From the NCBI GenBank assembly GCA_030433415.1, contig JAUIMF010000002.1, positions 1 to 64,000 on the forward strand: a stretch of DNA of 64,000 nucleotides, read 5' to 3'. The notes beneath the pieces were generated by a model. That model did not search any database and was not told the origin of the DNA. It was given only the letters and a program-made list of their open reading frames with translations. This document shows positions 6,803-16,990 of this stretch, in pieces. A program made the translations under genes and the position numbers. The stretch is from Gammaproteobacteria bacterium. Lineage in GTDB: Bacteria; Pseudomonadota; Gammaproteobacteria; Pseudomonadales; Halieaceae. Within the stretch, counting starts at the first letter, position 1. The number at the start of each line of letters is the position of its first letter.

Positions 6803-8737
6803 ATGAGCCTGTTCTCCCTTTCCCGCAATCCCTCGTCCCGCAATACGGTGTCTCGCAGTACGCTGTCGCGCAACCTGTTGCTGAGTGCTTCCGTTGCGGC
6901 AGCCCTGTTCTTGCCCGGCGCCGCGCAGGCCGCCGACACGCCCGAGCGCGCAGATGTTCCCGCCGAGTACAAGTGGGACCTGTCGGCCATGTACAGTTCC
7001 ACGACCGCCTGGGAAGAGGACGCGGCGCGTCTGGATGAACTCATCGACGCGGTCGTCGCCTACAAGGGGCGTCTTGCAGAGAGCGGTGATGTGCTGCTTC
7101 AGGCCCTCAAAGCGCAGGAAAAGGCGGCGCGGTTGGTGGGCAACCTTTATGTGTTCGCTGGGCTGCGCTCGTTTGAGGACCAGCGCGATGGCGACAACTC
7201 GGCGCGTTTCTCCCGCGCCCAGGGCCTGCTGGCAGGATTCAACGAGCGCAAGGCCTTCTTGGCCCCTGAGTTGCTCGCGATCAGCGAGGAAGACCTTGCG
7301 GCCATGATCGAGGCGACGCCGGGGCTTGAGGTTTACCGCCACTATTTTGCCGAGCAGGCGCGTATGCGTCCCTATACGCTCAGCGAAGCCGAAGAGCGTT
7401 TGCTGGCTATGGCCAACGATCCCCTGGGCAAGTTCAGCAATGTGTTTTCGTCTCTGAACAACGCCGATATGAAGTTCGGCACCATCGTCGATGAGAACGG
7501 CGAGACCGTGGAGCTCACCAAATCGCGCTACGGTGCGTTCCTTAACTCCACGGACCGCCGCGTGCGCCAGGATGCCTGGCAGGGTCTGTTCCGGGAGTAC
7601 GAAAAGCTGGGCAATATGCTGGCTGCCAACTACGAAGGCCACGTGAAGGGTCGCGTGTTTACCGCCCGCGCCAAGGGCTTCGATTCGGCGCTGCACTCCG
7701 CCACCTATCGCAGCGCCATTCCCCAAGAGGTCTATCTGAATCTGGTGAAGGCAGCGCGCGAAGGCGCCGAACCCCTGCAGCGCTACCTGGAGCTGCGCCG
7801 CCAGGCCCTGGGTGTGGAGCGCCTGGAAATCTGGGATATGTACGCGCCTATCATCGAGCCGGCGTACAAGGACATTCCCTTTGAAGAGGCAAAAGAGATC
7901 GTCGCCGCAGCGCTGACGCCCATGGGTGCCGATTATCTGGATCTGTACTGGCGTGGCTTCGAAGAGGGCTGGGTGGACGCCTATGAGAATGCGGGCAAGC
8001 GCGGGGGCGCCTATTCCTGGGGGACCTTTGATTCCAAGCCGTATCTGTCCATGAACTATCAGGGAACCCTGAGCGATGTGTCTACGCTCGCCCATGAGTA
8101 TGGTCACTCCCTGCACTCCTGGATGACGCGCAATACGCAGCCCCATGTCTACGGCTACTACGAAACCTTTGTGGCAGAGGTGGCGTCCATGACCAACGAG
8201 GCGCTGCTTTACCAGAAAATGCTGAAGGAGACCGAGACTCCGCAGGAGCGTGTCTACCTGCTGCAAAACTATCTGGACGAGTTCCGCGGCGGCTTCTATC
8301 GCCAGGCGTCCTTTGCGGACTTCGAGATGCGTGCCCACGCGGCCGTCGAAGCGGGCGAAGCGCTGACCAAGGACTCCCTGAACGAGATCTACGCCGACGT
8401 CTTTGATGCCTACTATGGTGATGCGGTACACGCCGATCCGCTGAACGCCAGCGAGTGGAGTCGTATCCCGCACTTTTTGCGCACCGACAACTTCTACGTC
8501 TACCAGTACTCCACGTCCTTCGTAGCGGCGACGGCGCTGGCCAAGCGTATTCTCGAAGAGGGCGAGCCGGCCCGCGACCGCTTCCTGGCGATGCTCAGCG
8601 CTGGCAGCAGTGATTACGCCATCGAGTTACTCAAGGATGCCGGCGTGGACATGACGACCACTCAGCCGGTCTACGACACCATCGAGGTTTTCTCAACGAT
8701 GGTGGATGAACTCGAGAAGGCGCTGGCGGAACTCTGA
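6803..8737 (+). CDS. pepF: Exported oligoendopeptidase F (M3 metallopeptidase)
   Basis: The protein has 644 residues. A signal peptide (hydrophobic stretch about residues 26-44, cleavage likely after AQA) is followed by an M3B oligopeptidase. The zinc-binding HEYGHSLHSWM motif is at about residue 430, and the third ligand glutamate is in ETFVAEVASMTNEALL. Cytosolic PepF lacks a signal peptide, so this copy probably degrades peptides in the periplasm. The start is supported by clear signal-peptide architecture; the ribosome-binding site is modest. A TATAAA box (6768-6773) could be its -10 element. It converges on gap with a 43-nt gap, and a hairpin at the end of gap could serve as a shared terminator. 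Confidence 0.9.
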   Translation: MSLFSLSRNPSSRNTVSRSTLSRNLLLSASVAAALFLPGAAQAADTPERADVPAEYKWDLSAMYSSTTAWEEDAARLDELIDAVVAYKGRLAESGDVLLQALKAQEKAARLVGNLYVFAGLRSFEDQRDGDNSARFSRAQGLLAGFNERKAFLAPELLAISEEDLAAMIEATPGLEVYRHYFAEQARMRPYTLSEAEERLLAMANDPLGKFSNVFSSLNNADMKFGTIVDENGETVELTKSRYGAFLNSTDRRVRQDAWQGLFREYEKLGNMLAANYEGHVKGRVFTARAKGFDSALHSATYRSAIPQEVYLNLVKAAREGAEPLQRYLELRRQALGVERLEIWDMYAPIIEPAYKDIPFEEAKEIVAAALTPMGADYLDLYWRGFEEGWVDAYENAGKRGGAYSWGTFDSKPYLSMNYQGTLSDVSTLAHEYGHSLHSWMTRNTQPHVYGYYETFVAEVASMTNEALLYQKMLKETETPQERVYLLQNYLDEFRGGFYRQASFADFEMRAHAAVEAGEALTKDSLNEIYADVFDAYYGDAVHADPLNASEWSRIPHFLRTDNFYVYQYSTSFVAATALAKRILEEGEPARDRFLAMLSAGSSDYAIELLKDAGVDMTTTQPVYDTIEVFSTMVDELEKALAEL

Positions 8738-8780
8738 TCCCGTAAGCGCTGCTGGCATTGCGCTGGCGGCGCGTCCCGGA

Positions 8781-9809
8781 TCAGGCGGCGCCGGACAACG
8801 CCGCCTGGCTTGTCATGGCCATCGCTGTATCGAGCATGCGATTGGCAAATGCCCATTCGTTGTCGTACCAGGCCATGACCTTGACCAGTTCTCCGTTGAC
8901 GCGTGTTTGTGTTGCATCGAACACACTCGAATCGGCGCAGTGATTAAAGTCCACAGAAACCAGCGGTGCCTGATTGACCGACAACACCCTGCCAAGGGGG
9001 CCATTGCTTGCCGTTTGCATTATGGCATTGACCTCGGCGACCGTCGTGGGGCGTGAGGCGATAAAGTTCAGGTCGACAACCGACACATTGATCGTGGGCA
9101 CACGCAGCGCCATGCCATCCAGGCGACCGGCGAGCTGCGGCAGTACCTCGCCGATTGCCGCAGCAGCTCCGGTCCGCGTGGGAATCATCGACTGCGTTGC
9201 CGCCCGGGCACGGTAAAGATCACCGTGGTACGCATCAGAGAGCTGTTGATCATTCGTGTAGGCGTGGACGGTAGTGACGTTACCTTTTTCGATGCCCAGG
9301 GCGTCGTGCAAAGGGGCGACCAGGGGTGCCAGACAGTTCGTGGTGCACGACGCGTTTGAGATGATGCGCTCGGTGCCGGTCAACTGCTGATCATTGATGC
9401 CGAACACCACGGTGCCGTCCAGATTCTTACCGGGTGCCGACACGAGAACCTTTCGTGCGCCTGCGTCCAGATGCGCACTGGCGCGCTCGCGCTCGGTGAA
9501 CAGCCCCGTGCACTCGCAGACCACGTCAATATCCATGGCTGCCCAGGGTAGCTGCGCCGGGTCGCGCTCGCGCAATACGCTGATGCGATGACGGCCAACG
9601 ACGAGCTGGTCGTCCGTTTGCTCAATCTCGATGGGAAAACGTCCATGCACAGAGTCGTATCGTGTGAGGTGGGCGTTCACACTGGCGTCACCAAGGTCAT
9701 TGATCGCGACAATCTCCACCAAGTGCCGCAGTTCTTCGTCGCGCTCAATCAATGCTCGCAGAATGTTCCGACCTATTCTTCCATAGCCGTTGATGGCGAT
9801 CCGTAACAT
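8781..9809 (-). CDS. gap: Glyceraldehyde-3-phosphate dehydrogenase, type I
   Basis: The protein has 342 residues and oxidises glyceraldehyde-3-phosphate with NAD. It has the Rossmann start [27 protein letters not shown] with the Asp expected for NAD, the catalytic cysteine in [13 protein letters not shown] (about residue 150), and the catalytic histidine region HAYTNDQ. It resembles the Pseudomonas gap-1 type, which serves glycolysis downstream of the Entner-Doudoroff pathway. Its C-terminal [10 protein letters not shown] and [12 protein letters not shown] also recall erythrose-4-phosphate dehydrogenase (Epd), which is the main alternative. I start it at 9809, where AGGAG precedes the ATG; longer readings would run into hexR. 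It is divergent from hexR, with HexR-like operators between the two genes. Confidence 0.9.
   Translation of the reverse strand: MLRIAINGYGRIGRNILRALIERDEELRHLVEIVAINDLGDASVNAHLTRYDSVHGRFPIEIEQTDDQLVVGRHRISVLRERDPAQLPWAAMDIDVVCECTGLFTERERASAHLDAGARKVLVSAPGKNLDGTVVFGINDQQLTGTERIISNASCTTNCLAPLVAPLHDALGIEKGNVTTVHAYTNDQQLSDAYHGDLYRARAATQSMIPTRTGAAAAIGEVLPQLAGRLDGMALRVPTINVSVVDLNFIASRPTTVAEVNAIMQTASNGPLGRVLSVNQAPLVSVDFNHCADSSVFDATQTRVNGELVKVMAWYDNEWAFANRMLDTAMAMTSQAALSGAA
8782..8807. terminator. Hairpin at the convergent ends of pepF and gap
   Basis: A perfect 9-bp inverted repeat, CAGGCGGCG (8782-8790) and CGCCGCCTG (8799-8807), has an 8-nt loop. It lies in the last codons of gap, downstream of pepF. 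There is no clear T run on either strand, so a bidirectional terminator role is only possible. Confidence 0.3.
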
Positions 9810-9826
9810 GGTGGGGCTCCTAATTG

Positions 9827-9841
9827 TGTAGTAAAACAACA
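9827..9841. promoter_or_regulatory. HexR-like operator next to gap
   Basis: TGTAGTAAAACAACA matches the HexR palindrome TGTARTNNNAYTACA with one mismatch. It lies 18 bp upstream of the gap start codon, a position suited to repressing gap. HexR is encoded by the divergent gene. Confidence 0.6.
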
Positions 9842-9888
9842 TAAAACGAGTAAATTGCCAGCAATAACAGATCAAAAAGCAAAATAAA

Positions 9889-9903
9889 TGTAGTAATAAT
9901 AAA
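9889..9903. promoter_or_regulatory. Second, weaker HexR-like site next to hexR
   Basis: TGTAGTAATAATAAA has a perfect left half-site and two mismatches in the right half compared with TGTARTNNNAYTACA. It lies 10 bp upstream of the hexR start codon and would allow autoregulation of the hexR operon. Confidence 0.4.
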
Positions 9904-9913
9904 ATATTGTGGC

Positions 9914-10825
9914 ATGATGGCGTTATCAAGACCTGTGGAGCACCGCGTGCCTCATCGAAGCACTGAAAACCTGTTGCAAGAGTTGGGAGCGGCCGTCGAG
10001 CGGTTGACCAAGTCCGAGCGACGCGTTGCCGAGGTGATTCTGGATGACCCCCGCACGGCAACGCGCCTGAGTATTGCGGCGCTTGCCGAACGGGCCCAGG
10101 TCAGCGAGCCGACGGTCAACCGCTTCTGCCGCAAGTTCGAGCCGGCGGGGTTCCCTGCATTCAAACTGCGCCTGGCGCAATCCCTGGTACTGGGTGTTCC
10201 CTATGTCAGTTCCGCGGTGGCACCAGGCGACGACACGCAGACGGTCACGTCCAAGATTCTCGACGGGGCTGCCCAGACGCTGCGGGCGTTGCCGGCGCAG
10301 CTGCCATCGACGTTGATTGATCAGGTGGTGGATGAATTGCTCAATGCGCGCAGGATTTTCTTTTGTGGCATGGGCGTGTCAGGGGTCGTCGCCCAGGATG
10401 CGGAGCATCACTTCTTTCGATTTGACCTGCCGGTCAGTGCCCATTCCGACTCGCTGATGTTGCGTATGTACGCCGCTGCGGCATCGCCCGGAGAATTGTT
10501 CTTCGTGATTTCGCACACCGGGCGTACGCGGGAGCTGGTTGAGATCGCCCAGCTTGCCCGGCAGCGCAATGCCACCGTGGTTGCGCTCACGGCCCGCGGG
10601 TCCGCCCTGGCGCGAAGCAGTGATCTGGCTATTGAATTGGAGGTCGCGGAGGACACCGATGCCTATATGCCCATGACGTCGCGCCTGCAGCACCTGGCGG
10701 TGCTCGACGTCGTGGCGGCGGGCGTGGCCCTGCGCCGGGGCGAGCGTCTGCAGTCGCGGCTGCGGGCGATTAAGGAGAGTCTGCGCACCACACGTTTTGC
10801 ACCGCCTTCGGAGGTTAGTCAATGA
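9914..10825 (+). CDS. hexR: HexR, RpiR-family regulator of hexose catabolism
   Basis: The protein has 303 residues. An N-terminal RpiR-type helix-turn-helix (about residues 20-95, with [23 protein letters not shown]) is followed by a SIS sugar-phosphate binding domain (about 125-270, with [25 protein letters not shown] and [11 protein letters not shown]). HexR represses Entner-Doudoroff genes and gap, and is released by KDPG. The context is exactly that regulon: gap diverges from it and edd-glk-eda-zwf-pgl follow. The ATG at 9914 is used; ATG 9917 or GTG 9947 are alternatives. The stop overlaps the ppc start (ATGA), so regulator and ppc are translationally coupled. Confidence 0.92.
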   Translation: MMALSRPVEHRVPHRSTENLLQELGAAVERLTKSERRVAEVILDDPRTATRLSIAALAERAQVSEPTVNRFCRKFEPAGFPAFKLRLAQSLVLGVPYVSSAVAPGDDTQTVTSKILDGAAQTLRALPAQLPSTLIDQVVDELLNARRIFFCGMGVSGVVAQDAEHHFFRFDLPVSAHSDSLMLRMYAAAASPGELFFVISHTGRTRELVEIAQLARQRNATVVALTARGSALARSSDLAIELEVAEDTDAYMPMTSRLQHLAVLDVVAAGVALRRGERLQSRLRAIKESLRTTRFAPPSEVSQ

Positions 10826-13482
10826 ACCAGTTCCTTCAGCAGGATGGCGGTCGCGTGGACAGTCCCAGTCACGAGAGTCTGCGCCGGAACGTCAGTCATC
10901 TGGGCAGCATTCTTGGCGAGACCATGGCCGCGAGCCGGGGCGACGAGTTTCTTGCGCGCGTAGAGCAGATTCGCCTGCTGTCCAAGGCGGCGAGCATGGG
11001 CGATGCTGACAGCCCGGCGGAGCTCGAAACGGTACTGGCCGGCTTGAATCACGACGAGCTGGCTCCCGTGGCCCGCGCTTTTGCACAGTTTCTGAATCTG
11101 GCGAATATCGCTGAGCAGCACCATGGCCTGTCGCGGGAGATGGATGCGAAGAATTCCGCCAGCAACACCCTGACAGCGATTCTGGGCAAGCTCGCCGCCG
11201 AGGGCCTGGACCACGATGCCATTCATGACGCGGTGGCAGAGCTGAGTATCGAGCTGGTGCTTACTGCACATCCGACCGAAATTACCCGGCGTTCGCTCAT
11301 TCACAAGTACGAAGAAATCGAACGCTGCCTGCGCGAGCTGGAATCACCGGAGCTCACGGACTACGAGCGTCGCCGCGTGGATCGCCGCCTGCGCGAACTG
11401 GTGGCCCAGCTCTGGCATACGCACGAGTTTCGCGAGGCGCGGCCGAGCCCGGTGGATGAGGCGCGGTGGGGGTTCGCGGTGATGGAGAACTCGCTCTGGC
11501 GTGCAGTGCCCGAGTTTCTGCGCCGTCTCGACGAGGCCCTTCGCCACCTCACCGGACGGGGGCTGCCTCTGGATGCCGCACCGGTCGTGTTCTCGTCGTG
11601 GATGGGCGGTGATCGCGACGGCAATCCCTTTGTCACCGCCGCGGTAACGCAGGAAGTACTGTTGCTGGGCAGCTGGCAGGCGGCGGCGTTGTATGTCGAC
11701 GCGGTGGACGCTCTGGTGCAGGAGCTGTCCATGAGCGCGGCCAGCGAAGCCCTGCGCACCCGGGCGGGCGAGCACCGGGAACCCTATCGCCGGGTGTTGA
11801 CCGAACTCAGGGAGCGTCTGCGACGCTGGCGGTCAGCGCTTGAGCGACAACTGCGGGGCGAGACACCCTCAGAGGATGACCTGGTGTCGTCCCTCGAGCT
11901 TATCCGTGAGCCGCTCATGCTGTGCTACGAGTCCCTGCACGCCTGTGGCATGGGCGTGATTGCTGATGGCAGGTTGCTCGACACACTACGTCAATTGCAG
12001 TGTTTCGGCCTGAATCTGGTGCGCATGGATATTCGCCAGCATTCCGAGCGCCACAGTGCCGCGTTGAGCGAGATCACCGAGTATCTGGGTCTAGGCGCCT
12101 ACGATGACTGGGACGAGGAAGGGCGCCGGGGCTGGTTGCAGCAGGAACTGCAGAGCCGTCGTCCTCTGGTCAGTCCCGATTGGGACTGCAGCGACGACAC
12201 CCGCGAGGTGCTGGACTGCTGTCGCACGATTGCAGCCCAGGCTCCCGGGGCGCTGGCGTGCTACATCATTTCGATGGCCCGCAATGTCTCGGATGTGTTG
12301 GCGGTAAAGTTGTTGCTTAAAGAAGCGGGCTGCAGCTATGACCTGCCCGTGGTGCCGCTCTTCGAAACCCTGGATGACCTGGATCGCGCACCGGTCGTGA
12401 TGAGCCAGCTGTTTGCTTGGCAGCGCGAGGCGGGGCAGGTGCCCAGGCAGCAGATGGTGATGATCGGTTACTCGGACTCCGCCAAGGACGCCGGTATTCT
12501 GGCCGCCGCATGGGCGCAGTACCGGGCCCAGGAGAATCTTCTGCAGGCGGGGCGGGACGCCGGTGTACCGGTGCAACTGTTCCACGGGCGCGGCGGTACC
12601 ATCGGGCGCGGTGGAGCACCGGCGCACGAGGCACTGCTGTCCCAGCCCCCCGGATCCCTGGACTGTGGTTTTCGCGTTACCGAGCAGGGCGAGATGATCC
12701 GTACCAAACTCGGTATGACCGGCCTGGCGGTGAAGACCCTGGCGCTGTACACCAGTGCGATCCTCGAGGCACGGACCGTGAGTCCCCCCGAGCCGCGACC
12801 GGAATGGCGGGAGCTCATGGATCGGGTGGCACAGAATTCCTGTGATATCTACCGCGGCGTTGTGCGCGGGAATCCGGATTTTCTACCGTACTTCCGTCAG
12901 GCAACGCCCGAGGGAGAACTCGGTGCGCTACCGCTGGCTTCGCGCCCGACGTCGCGTAAGAAGGATGGCGGCATCGAGGCCCTGCGCGCGATTCCCTGGA
13001 TATTCTCGTGGACCCAGAACCGTCTCATGCTGCCCTCATGGCTGGGTGCCGGGCAGGCGCTGGAGCAGGAACGGACTGCCGGTGGTGAAGACACCATTGC
13101 GACCATGGCGCGGGACTGGCCGTTCTTTACCACGCGGCTATCCATGCTCGAAATGGTCTACGCCAAGACCGATAGCGGACTGTCGGCGATCTACGACGCG
13201 CGCCTCGTTGCTCCCGAGCTTCGTTACCTGGGGGACGAACTGCGCCAGCAACTTTCAGCCGACATTCACACCGTGCTCGATATCCTGGGGCAACGACAGT
13301 TATTGGACGGAGCCGAGTGGGTGCGCGAGTCCCTGGGTTTGCGCAACATCTACACGGGCCCCCTGAATATGCTGCAGGCGGAACTACTGGCGCGGCTACG
13401 CCAGGACGATGATGAGACCGTACGCCAGGCCATCATGATCACCATCGCCGGTGTGGCGGCGGGCATGCGCAACACCGGCTGA
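10822..13482 (+). CDS. ppc: Phosphoenolpyruvate carboxylase
   Basis: The protein has 886 residues, the normal length for a bacterial PEP carboxylase, which fixes bicarbonate on PEP to give oxaloacetate. Visible signatures are the catalytic histidine region VLTAHPTEITRRS (about residue 150), VFSSWMGGDRDGNPFVT, the HGRGGTIGRGGAP glycine loop (about residue 595) and FSWTQNRLMLPSWLGAG. It overlaps hexR by 4 nt and is followed by edd after 28 nt, so it sits inside the HexR-Entner-Doudoroff operon. The usual bacterial neighbours of ppc are different. Coupling it to the operon links sugar breakdown to refilling of the TCA cycle. Confidence 0.95.
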   Translation: MNQFLQQDGGRVDSPSHESLRRNVSHLGSILGETMAASRGDEFLARVEQIRLLSKAASMGDADSPAELETVLAGLNHDELAPVARAFAQFLNLANIAEQHHGLSREMDAKNSASNTLTAILGKLAAEGLDHDAIHDAVAELSIELVLTAHPTEITRRSLIHKYEEIERCLRELESPELTDYERRRVDRRLRELVAQLWHTHEFREARPSPVDEARWGFAVMENSLWRAVPEFLRRLDEALRHLTGRGLPLDAAPVVFSSWMGGDRDGNPFVTAAVTQEVLLLGSWQAAALYVDAVDALVQELSMSAASEALRTRAGEHREPYRRVLTELRERLRRWRSALERQLRGETPSEDDLVSSLELIREPLMLCYESLHACGMGVIADGRLLDTLRQLQCFGLNLVRMDIRQHSERHSAALSEITEYLGLGAYDDWDEEGRRGWLQQELQSRRPLVSPDWDCSDDTREVLDCCRTIAAQAPGALACYIISMARNVSDVLAVKLLLKEAGCSYDLPVVPLFETLDDLDRAPVVMSQLFAWQREAGQVPRQQMVMIGYSDSAKDAGILAAAWAQYRAQENLLQAGRDAGVPVQLFHGRGGTIGRGGAPAHEALLSQPPGSLDCGFRVTEQGEMIRTKLGMTGLAVKTLALYTSAILEARTVSPPEPRPEWRELMDRVAQNSCDIYRGVVRGNPDFLPYFRQATPEGELGALPLASRPTSRKKDGGIEALRAIPWIFSWTQNRLMLPSWLGAGQALEQERTAGGEDTIATMARDWPFFTTRLSMLEMVYAKTDSGLSAIYDARLVAPELRYLGDELRQQLSADIHTVLDILGQRQLLDGAEWVRESLGLRNIYTGPLNMLQAELLARLRQDDDETVRQAIMITIAGVAAGMRNTG

Positions 13483-13510
13483 ACCAGTGGCGCAAAACAC
13501 AGGAATACCA

Positions 13511-15331
13511 ATGACCAGTATTAATACCAACGTGGCGCGGGTCACCGCCCGCATCCGTGAGCGTAGCGAGCAGCAGCGGGGTGATTACCTGGCCCTGATG
13601 GAGCAGGGCAGGGCGCAGCAGCCCCAGCGTTCCCAATTGTCCTGTGGCAATCTCGCCCACGGTTTCGCGGCCTGTGCCAGCGACGACAAGGACCGGATCC
13701 GTCTGATGGAGTCGGCGAATATCGGCATCGTCACCGCCTACAACGACATGCTTTCGGCGCATCAGCCGTATGCCGATTACCCGGAGCTCATCAAAGCCCA
13801 CCTGCGAAACGTCGGCAGCACCGCGCAGGTCGCCGGAGGTGTGCCGGCCATGTGCGACGGCGTTACGCAGGGACAGACGGGTATGGAAATGTCGCTGTTC
13901 AGCCGCGACAACATTGCCCAGGCGACGGCGCTGGCCCTCACGCACCAGATGTTCGACGGCGTGATCTGCCTGGGCATCTGCGACAAGATCGTGCCGGGCA
14001 TGGTCATGGGCGTGCTGCGCTTCGGGCATCTGCCCGCCCTGTTTATTCCCGCCGGACCCATGACGTCGGGATTACCCAATGGCGAGAAAGGGCGTATTCG
14101 TCAGCTCTATGCCGAGGGCAAAGTGGGGCGCGACGCGCTGCTTGAGGCCGAGGCTGCCTCCTATCACAGCGCGGGTACCTGCACTTTTTATGGCACCGCC
14201 AACAGCAATCAGCTGATCCTCGAGGCGATGGGCCTGCAGTTGCCCGGAGGTTCCTTCGTCAACCCCGGCACCCCGTTGCGCGAGGCGTTGACCCAGAGGG
14301 CGTCCGAGCAGATCGCGCGTATCGCGACGACAGGTGCCGATCCGCGACCGCTGACTGACGTGATCGACGAGCGTTCCTTCGTCAATGCCATTGTCGCGCT
14401 GCTCGCGTCCGGGGGCTCGACCAACCATGCTATTCACCTGATTGCCATGGCCCGGGCTGCGGGGTTGATCGTCAACTGGGATGATCTGTCGGAGCTGTCA
14501 TCGGTCGTGCCGCTGTTGGCCCGGGTGTATCCCAACGGTCAGGCCGACGTGAACCACTTTCACGCCGCCGGGGGCACGGCGTTTCTGTTTCGGGAGTTGC
14601 TCGAAGGTGGATTTCTTCAGGGTGAGGCGAAAACCGTCTGGGGCGATGACATGCATGATTTCTGTCAGGAACCCTGCCTCGATGAGGGACGCCTGTCATT
14701 CAGACCGGCCGCGCCCCGGAGCCTGGATGCCGAAGTCCTTCGACCTGCTACGGACCCCTTCGCTGATGAGGGTGGACTGCGACTGCTCAAGGGCAACCTT
14801 GGCCGCGGCGTGATGAAGGTGTCGGCGGTGAAACCCGAGCATCGACGCGTGGTGGCGCCCGCCATAGTGGTGGACACCCAGGAAGCCCTCGCCGAGCTGT
14901 TCAATGAAGGGTCGCTGGAGCGGGACTGCGTGGTGGTGGTGCGTTTTCAGGGGCCAAGGGCCAATGGCATGCCGGAGTTGCACAAGCTCACGCCGTTGCT
15001 CGGTGTGCTGCAGGACCGCGGCTTTGCGGTGGCCCTGGTGACAGATGGGCGCATGTCTGGCGCCTCGGGTAAAGTGCCCGCCGCGATTCATGTGGTGCCC
15101 GAGGCCTCATTGGGCGGACCTATCAGCCGCGTGCAAAATGGCGACATGATCACCGTAGACGGGGAGCAGGGCGAATTGATCCTCGATGTGACCGACGATG
15201 TGCTGGCAACGCGCTCTGCAGCGGTGTGCAGCGTAGACAGCAGTCAGGGCGTCGGTCGTGAATTGTTTGCGCTCTTCCGCCGTGTGGTGACGACCGCCGA
15301 GGAAGGCGCCACCGTATTTTTCGGGAGTTGA
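13511..15331 (+). CDS. edd: Phosphogluconate dehydratase
   Basis: The protein has 606 residues and converts 6-phosphogluconate to KDPG, the first committed step of the Entner-Doudoroff pathway. It belongs to the IlvD/Edd Fe-S family, with [39 protein letters not shown] and the [15 protein letters not shown] region, plus [15 protein letters not shown] near the C-terminus. The ATG at 13511 has AGGA upstream; an earlier in-frame ATG at 13451 overlaps ppc and does not look like the family. The glk start follows 2 nt after the stop. Confidence 0.95.
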   Translation: MTSINTNVARVTARIRERSEQQRGDYLALMEQGRAQQPQRSQLSCGNLAHGFAACASDDKDRIRLMESANIGIVTAYNDMLSAHQPYADYPELIKAHLRNVGSTAQVAGGVPAMCDGVTQGQTGMEMSLFSRDNIAQATALALTHQMFDGVICLGICDKIVPGMVMGVLRFGHLPALFIPAGPMTSGLPNGEKGRIRQLYAEGKVGRDALLEAEAASYHSAGTCTFYGTANSNQLILEAMGLQLPGGSFVNPGTPLREALTQRASEQIARIATTGADPRPLTDVIDERSFVNAIVALLASGGSTNHAIHLIAMARAAGLIVNWDDLSELSSVVPLLARVYPNGQADVNHFHAAGGTAFLFRELLEGGFLQGEAKTVWGDDMHDFCQEPCLDEGRLSFRPAAPRSLDAEVLRPATDPFADEGGLRLLKGNLGRGVMKVSAVKPEHRRVVAPAIVVDTQEALAELFNEGSLERDCVVVVRFQGPRANGMPELHKLTPLLGVLQDRGFAVALVTDGRMSGASGKVPAAIHVVPEASLGGPISRVQNGDMITVDGEQGELILDVTDDVLATRSAAVCSVDSSQGVGRELFALFRRVVTTAEEGATVFFGS

Positions 15332-15333
15332 CC

Positions 15334-16326
15334 GTGGCACAGCAATGGAAGCTCGTGGGCGACGTGGGCGGTACCAATGGCCGCTTCGCCGTTGTGGATG
15401 CCACGACGGGCAAACTGGCCTGGCGCCGAACGCTGGCGGTGGAGGAATGCCCGGACTTTGGTGACGCCCTTGGCGCATTTCTGGACGGTGTGGCCGAGCA
15501 GGGCCTATGGGAGGCTACCCCCGTCGACGGTTGCCTCGCCGTGGCTTCGGGTGAACTGGGACAGACGATCGCGTTTACCAACAGCTCCTGGATTATCGAC
15601 TCCCAGGCTGTGGCGCAGAAGCTGCAGCTCGAACGCATTCGCTACCTCAACGATTTCGAAGCGATCGGGTATGCGGTGCCAGACCTTGCGCAGGGCGACT
15701 GGATCCAGATTGGCGATGGAGAGCCGCAGGTGGATCGACCCATTGTGGTGCTCGGCCCAGGTACGGGGCTGGGCGTGTGTGCTGTGGTGCCGACAGGATC
15801 GCGCGTATCGGTCCTGCCCGGAGAGGGCGGCCACGTGGATTTTGCGCCGGTGGACGACGTCGAAGTCGAGATACTGCGTCTGCTGCGCACCCGGTACTCG
15901 CGCGTGTCGGCCGAGCGCGTGTTATCAGGCATGGGACTGCAGAACCTGTACTGGTCCCTCGCTACTTTGCGGGGCGTCGCTGCGACAACGGCCCAACCCG
16001 ACGATCTGTCGCCGGCACAGATAACGGCGGCGGCCCTGGCCGGCGAAGAGATTGCGGTCGAAACGCTACAGGTGTTCTTCAGAATACTCGGCGGTGTCAC
16101 CGGAAATTTCGCCCTGACCTTCGGTGCCCACGGTGGTGTTTATCTGGCAGGCGGCATTCTGCCGCGTCTAGTAAACGAGCTGCTGAACAGTGAATTCCGC
16201 GAGCGTTTTCTGGCCAAGGGACGCTTCGAGAGTTACCTGCGGGACATTCCCACTCGGTTGATTACGGCAGACGATCCCGGTCTTGAAGGGGCCGCACGAT
16301 ATCTTGAGAAGGGAGTAGAGAAATGA
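15334..16326 (+). CDS. glk: Glucokinase
   Basis: The protein has 330 residues and is a ROK-unrelated, bacterial group I glucokinase that phosphorylates glucose with ATP. Signatures are LVGDVGGTNGRFAV (phosphate-binding loop, about residues 7-20), YLNDFEAIGYAV with the catalytic Asp, GPGTGLGV, and GEGGHVDFAP. I prefer the GTG at 15334, because GGGAG lies 6 nt upstream; the TTG at 15328 overlaps the edd stop and is the alternative. The stop overlaps eda by 4 nt. Confidence 0.93.
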   Translation: MAQQWKLVGDVGGTNGRFAVVDATTGKLAWRRTLAVEECPDFGDALGAFLDGVAEQGLWEATPVDGCLAVASGELGQTIAFTNSSWIIDSQAVAQKLQLERIRYLNDFEAIGYAVPDLAQGDWIQIGDGEPQVDRPIVVLGPGTGLGVCAVVPTGSRVSVLPGEGGHVDFAPVDDVEVEILRLLRTRYSRVSAERVLSGMGLQNLYWSLATLRGVAATTAQPDDLSPAQITAAALAGEEIAVETLQVFFRILGGVTGNFALTFGAHGGVYLAGGILPRLVNELLNSEFRERFLAKGRFESYLRDIPTRLITADDPGLEGAARYLEKGVEK

Positions 16327-16976
16327 GCAAGGCCCTGAGCATTCTGCAGCAGGCACCCATGGTCCCCGTGATTGCACTGCAGAACCTGGAACAGGCGGTT
16401 CCCCTCGCCGAGGCGCTGGTGCGCGGTGGACTGCCGGTACTCGAAATCACGCTGCGTACGCCCGCCGGCCTGCCGGCGATCCGCGCGATCGCTGACGCTG
16501 TGCCGGGCGCGATTGTCGGCGCCGGTACCGTGCGTAACCCCGCGGATTTTCGCGCTGCGATAGACGCAGGCAGTGAATTCGTTATCACACCGGGCATCAC
16601 GCAGGCGACGCTCGACACCGCAGCGACCACCGAGGTGCCCCTCATTCCCGGCATTGCCACCGCCAGTGAGTTGATGCTGGCCATGGATCACGGTCTGCAC
16701 ACGGTGAAGTTCTTTCCCGCGGAAGCGAGCGGCGGCGCGGCGGCACTCAAGGCGCTTGCGGGTCCGTTTCCCGAGGTGCGCTTCTGCCCCACCGGTGGCA
16801 TTGGTATGCACAACCTGACCGACTACCTGGATCTGCCCACGGTCATCACCGTCGGCGGAAGCTGGGTGATGCCCCAGGCCCTGCTCGACAGCGGTGACTG
16901 GGATGGCATTGCAACGCGGGCCCGCGAGGTAGTACGGGTGATCGATGAACACACCCGGCCTAAGCCCGGTAACTGA
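16323..16976 (+). CDS. eda: KDPG aldolase (2-keto-3-deoxy-6-phosphogluconate aldolase)
   Basis: The protein has 217 residues and cleaves KDPG to pyruvate and glyceraldehyde-3-phosphate. It shows PVIALQNLEQAVPLAEALV, the GAGTVRNPADF turn, the Schiff-base lysine in HTVKFFPAEASGG (about residue 130) and FCPTGGIGMHN. The start overlaps the glk stop (ATGA). zwf follows after 14 nt with AAGGAA as its binding site, so the whole pathway is one unit. Confidence 0.95.
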   Translation: MSKALSILQQAPMVPVIALQNLEQAVPLAEALVRGGLPVLEITLRTPAGLPAIRAIADAVPGAIVGAGTVRNPADFRAAIDAGSEFVITPGITQATLDTAATTEVPLIPGIATASELMLAMDHGLHTVKFFPAEASGGAAALKALAGPFPEVRFCPTGGIGMHNLTDYLDLPTVITVGGSWVMPQALLDSGDWDGIATRAREVVRVIDEHTRPKPGN

Positions 16977-16990
16977 CCGCAAGGAACCTT

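Noticed and set aside
6743-8473. A 576-residue minus-strand frame opposite pepF
   Set aside because: Shadow of pepF; no motif and no ribosome-binding site.
9810-10061. N-terminal extension of gap
   Set aside because: It would overlap hexR and the operators; the ATG at 9809 has AGGAG and gives the normal start of the Rossmann fold.
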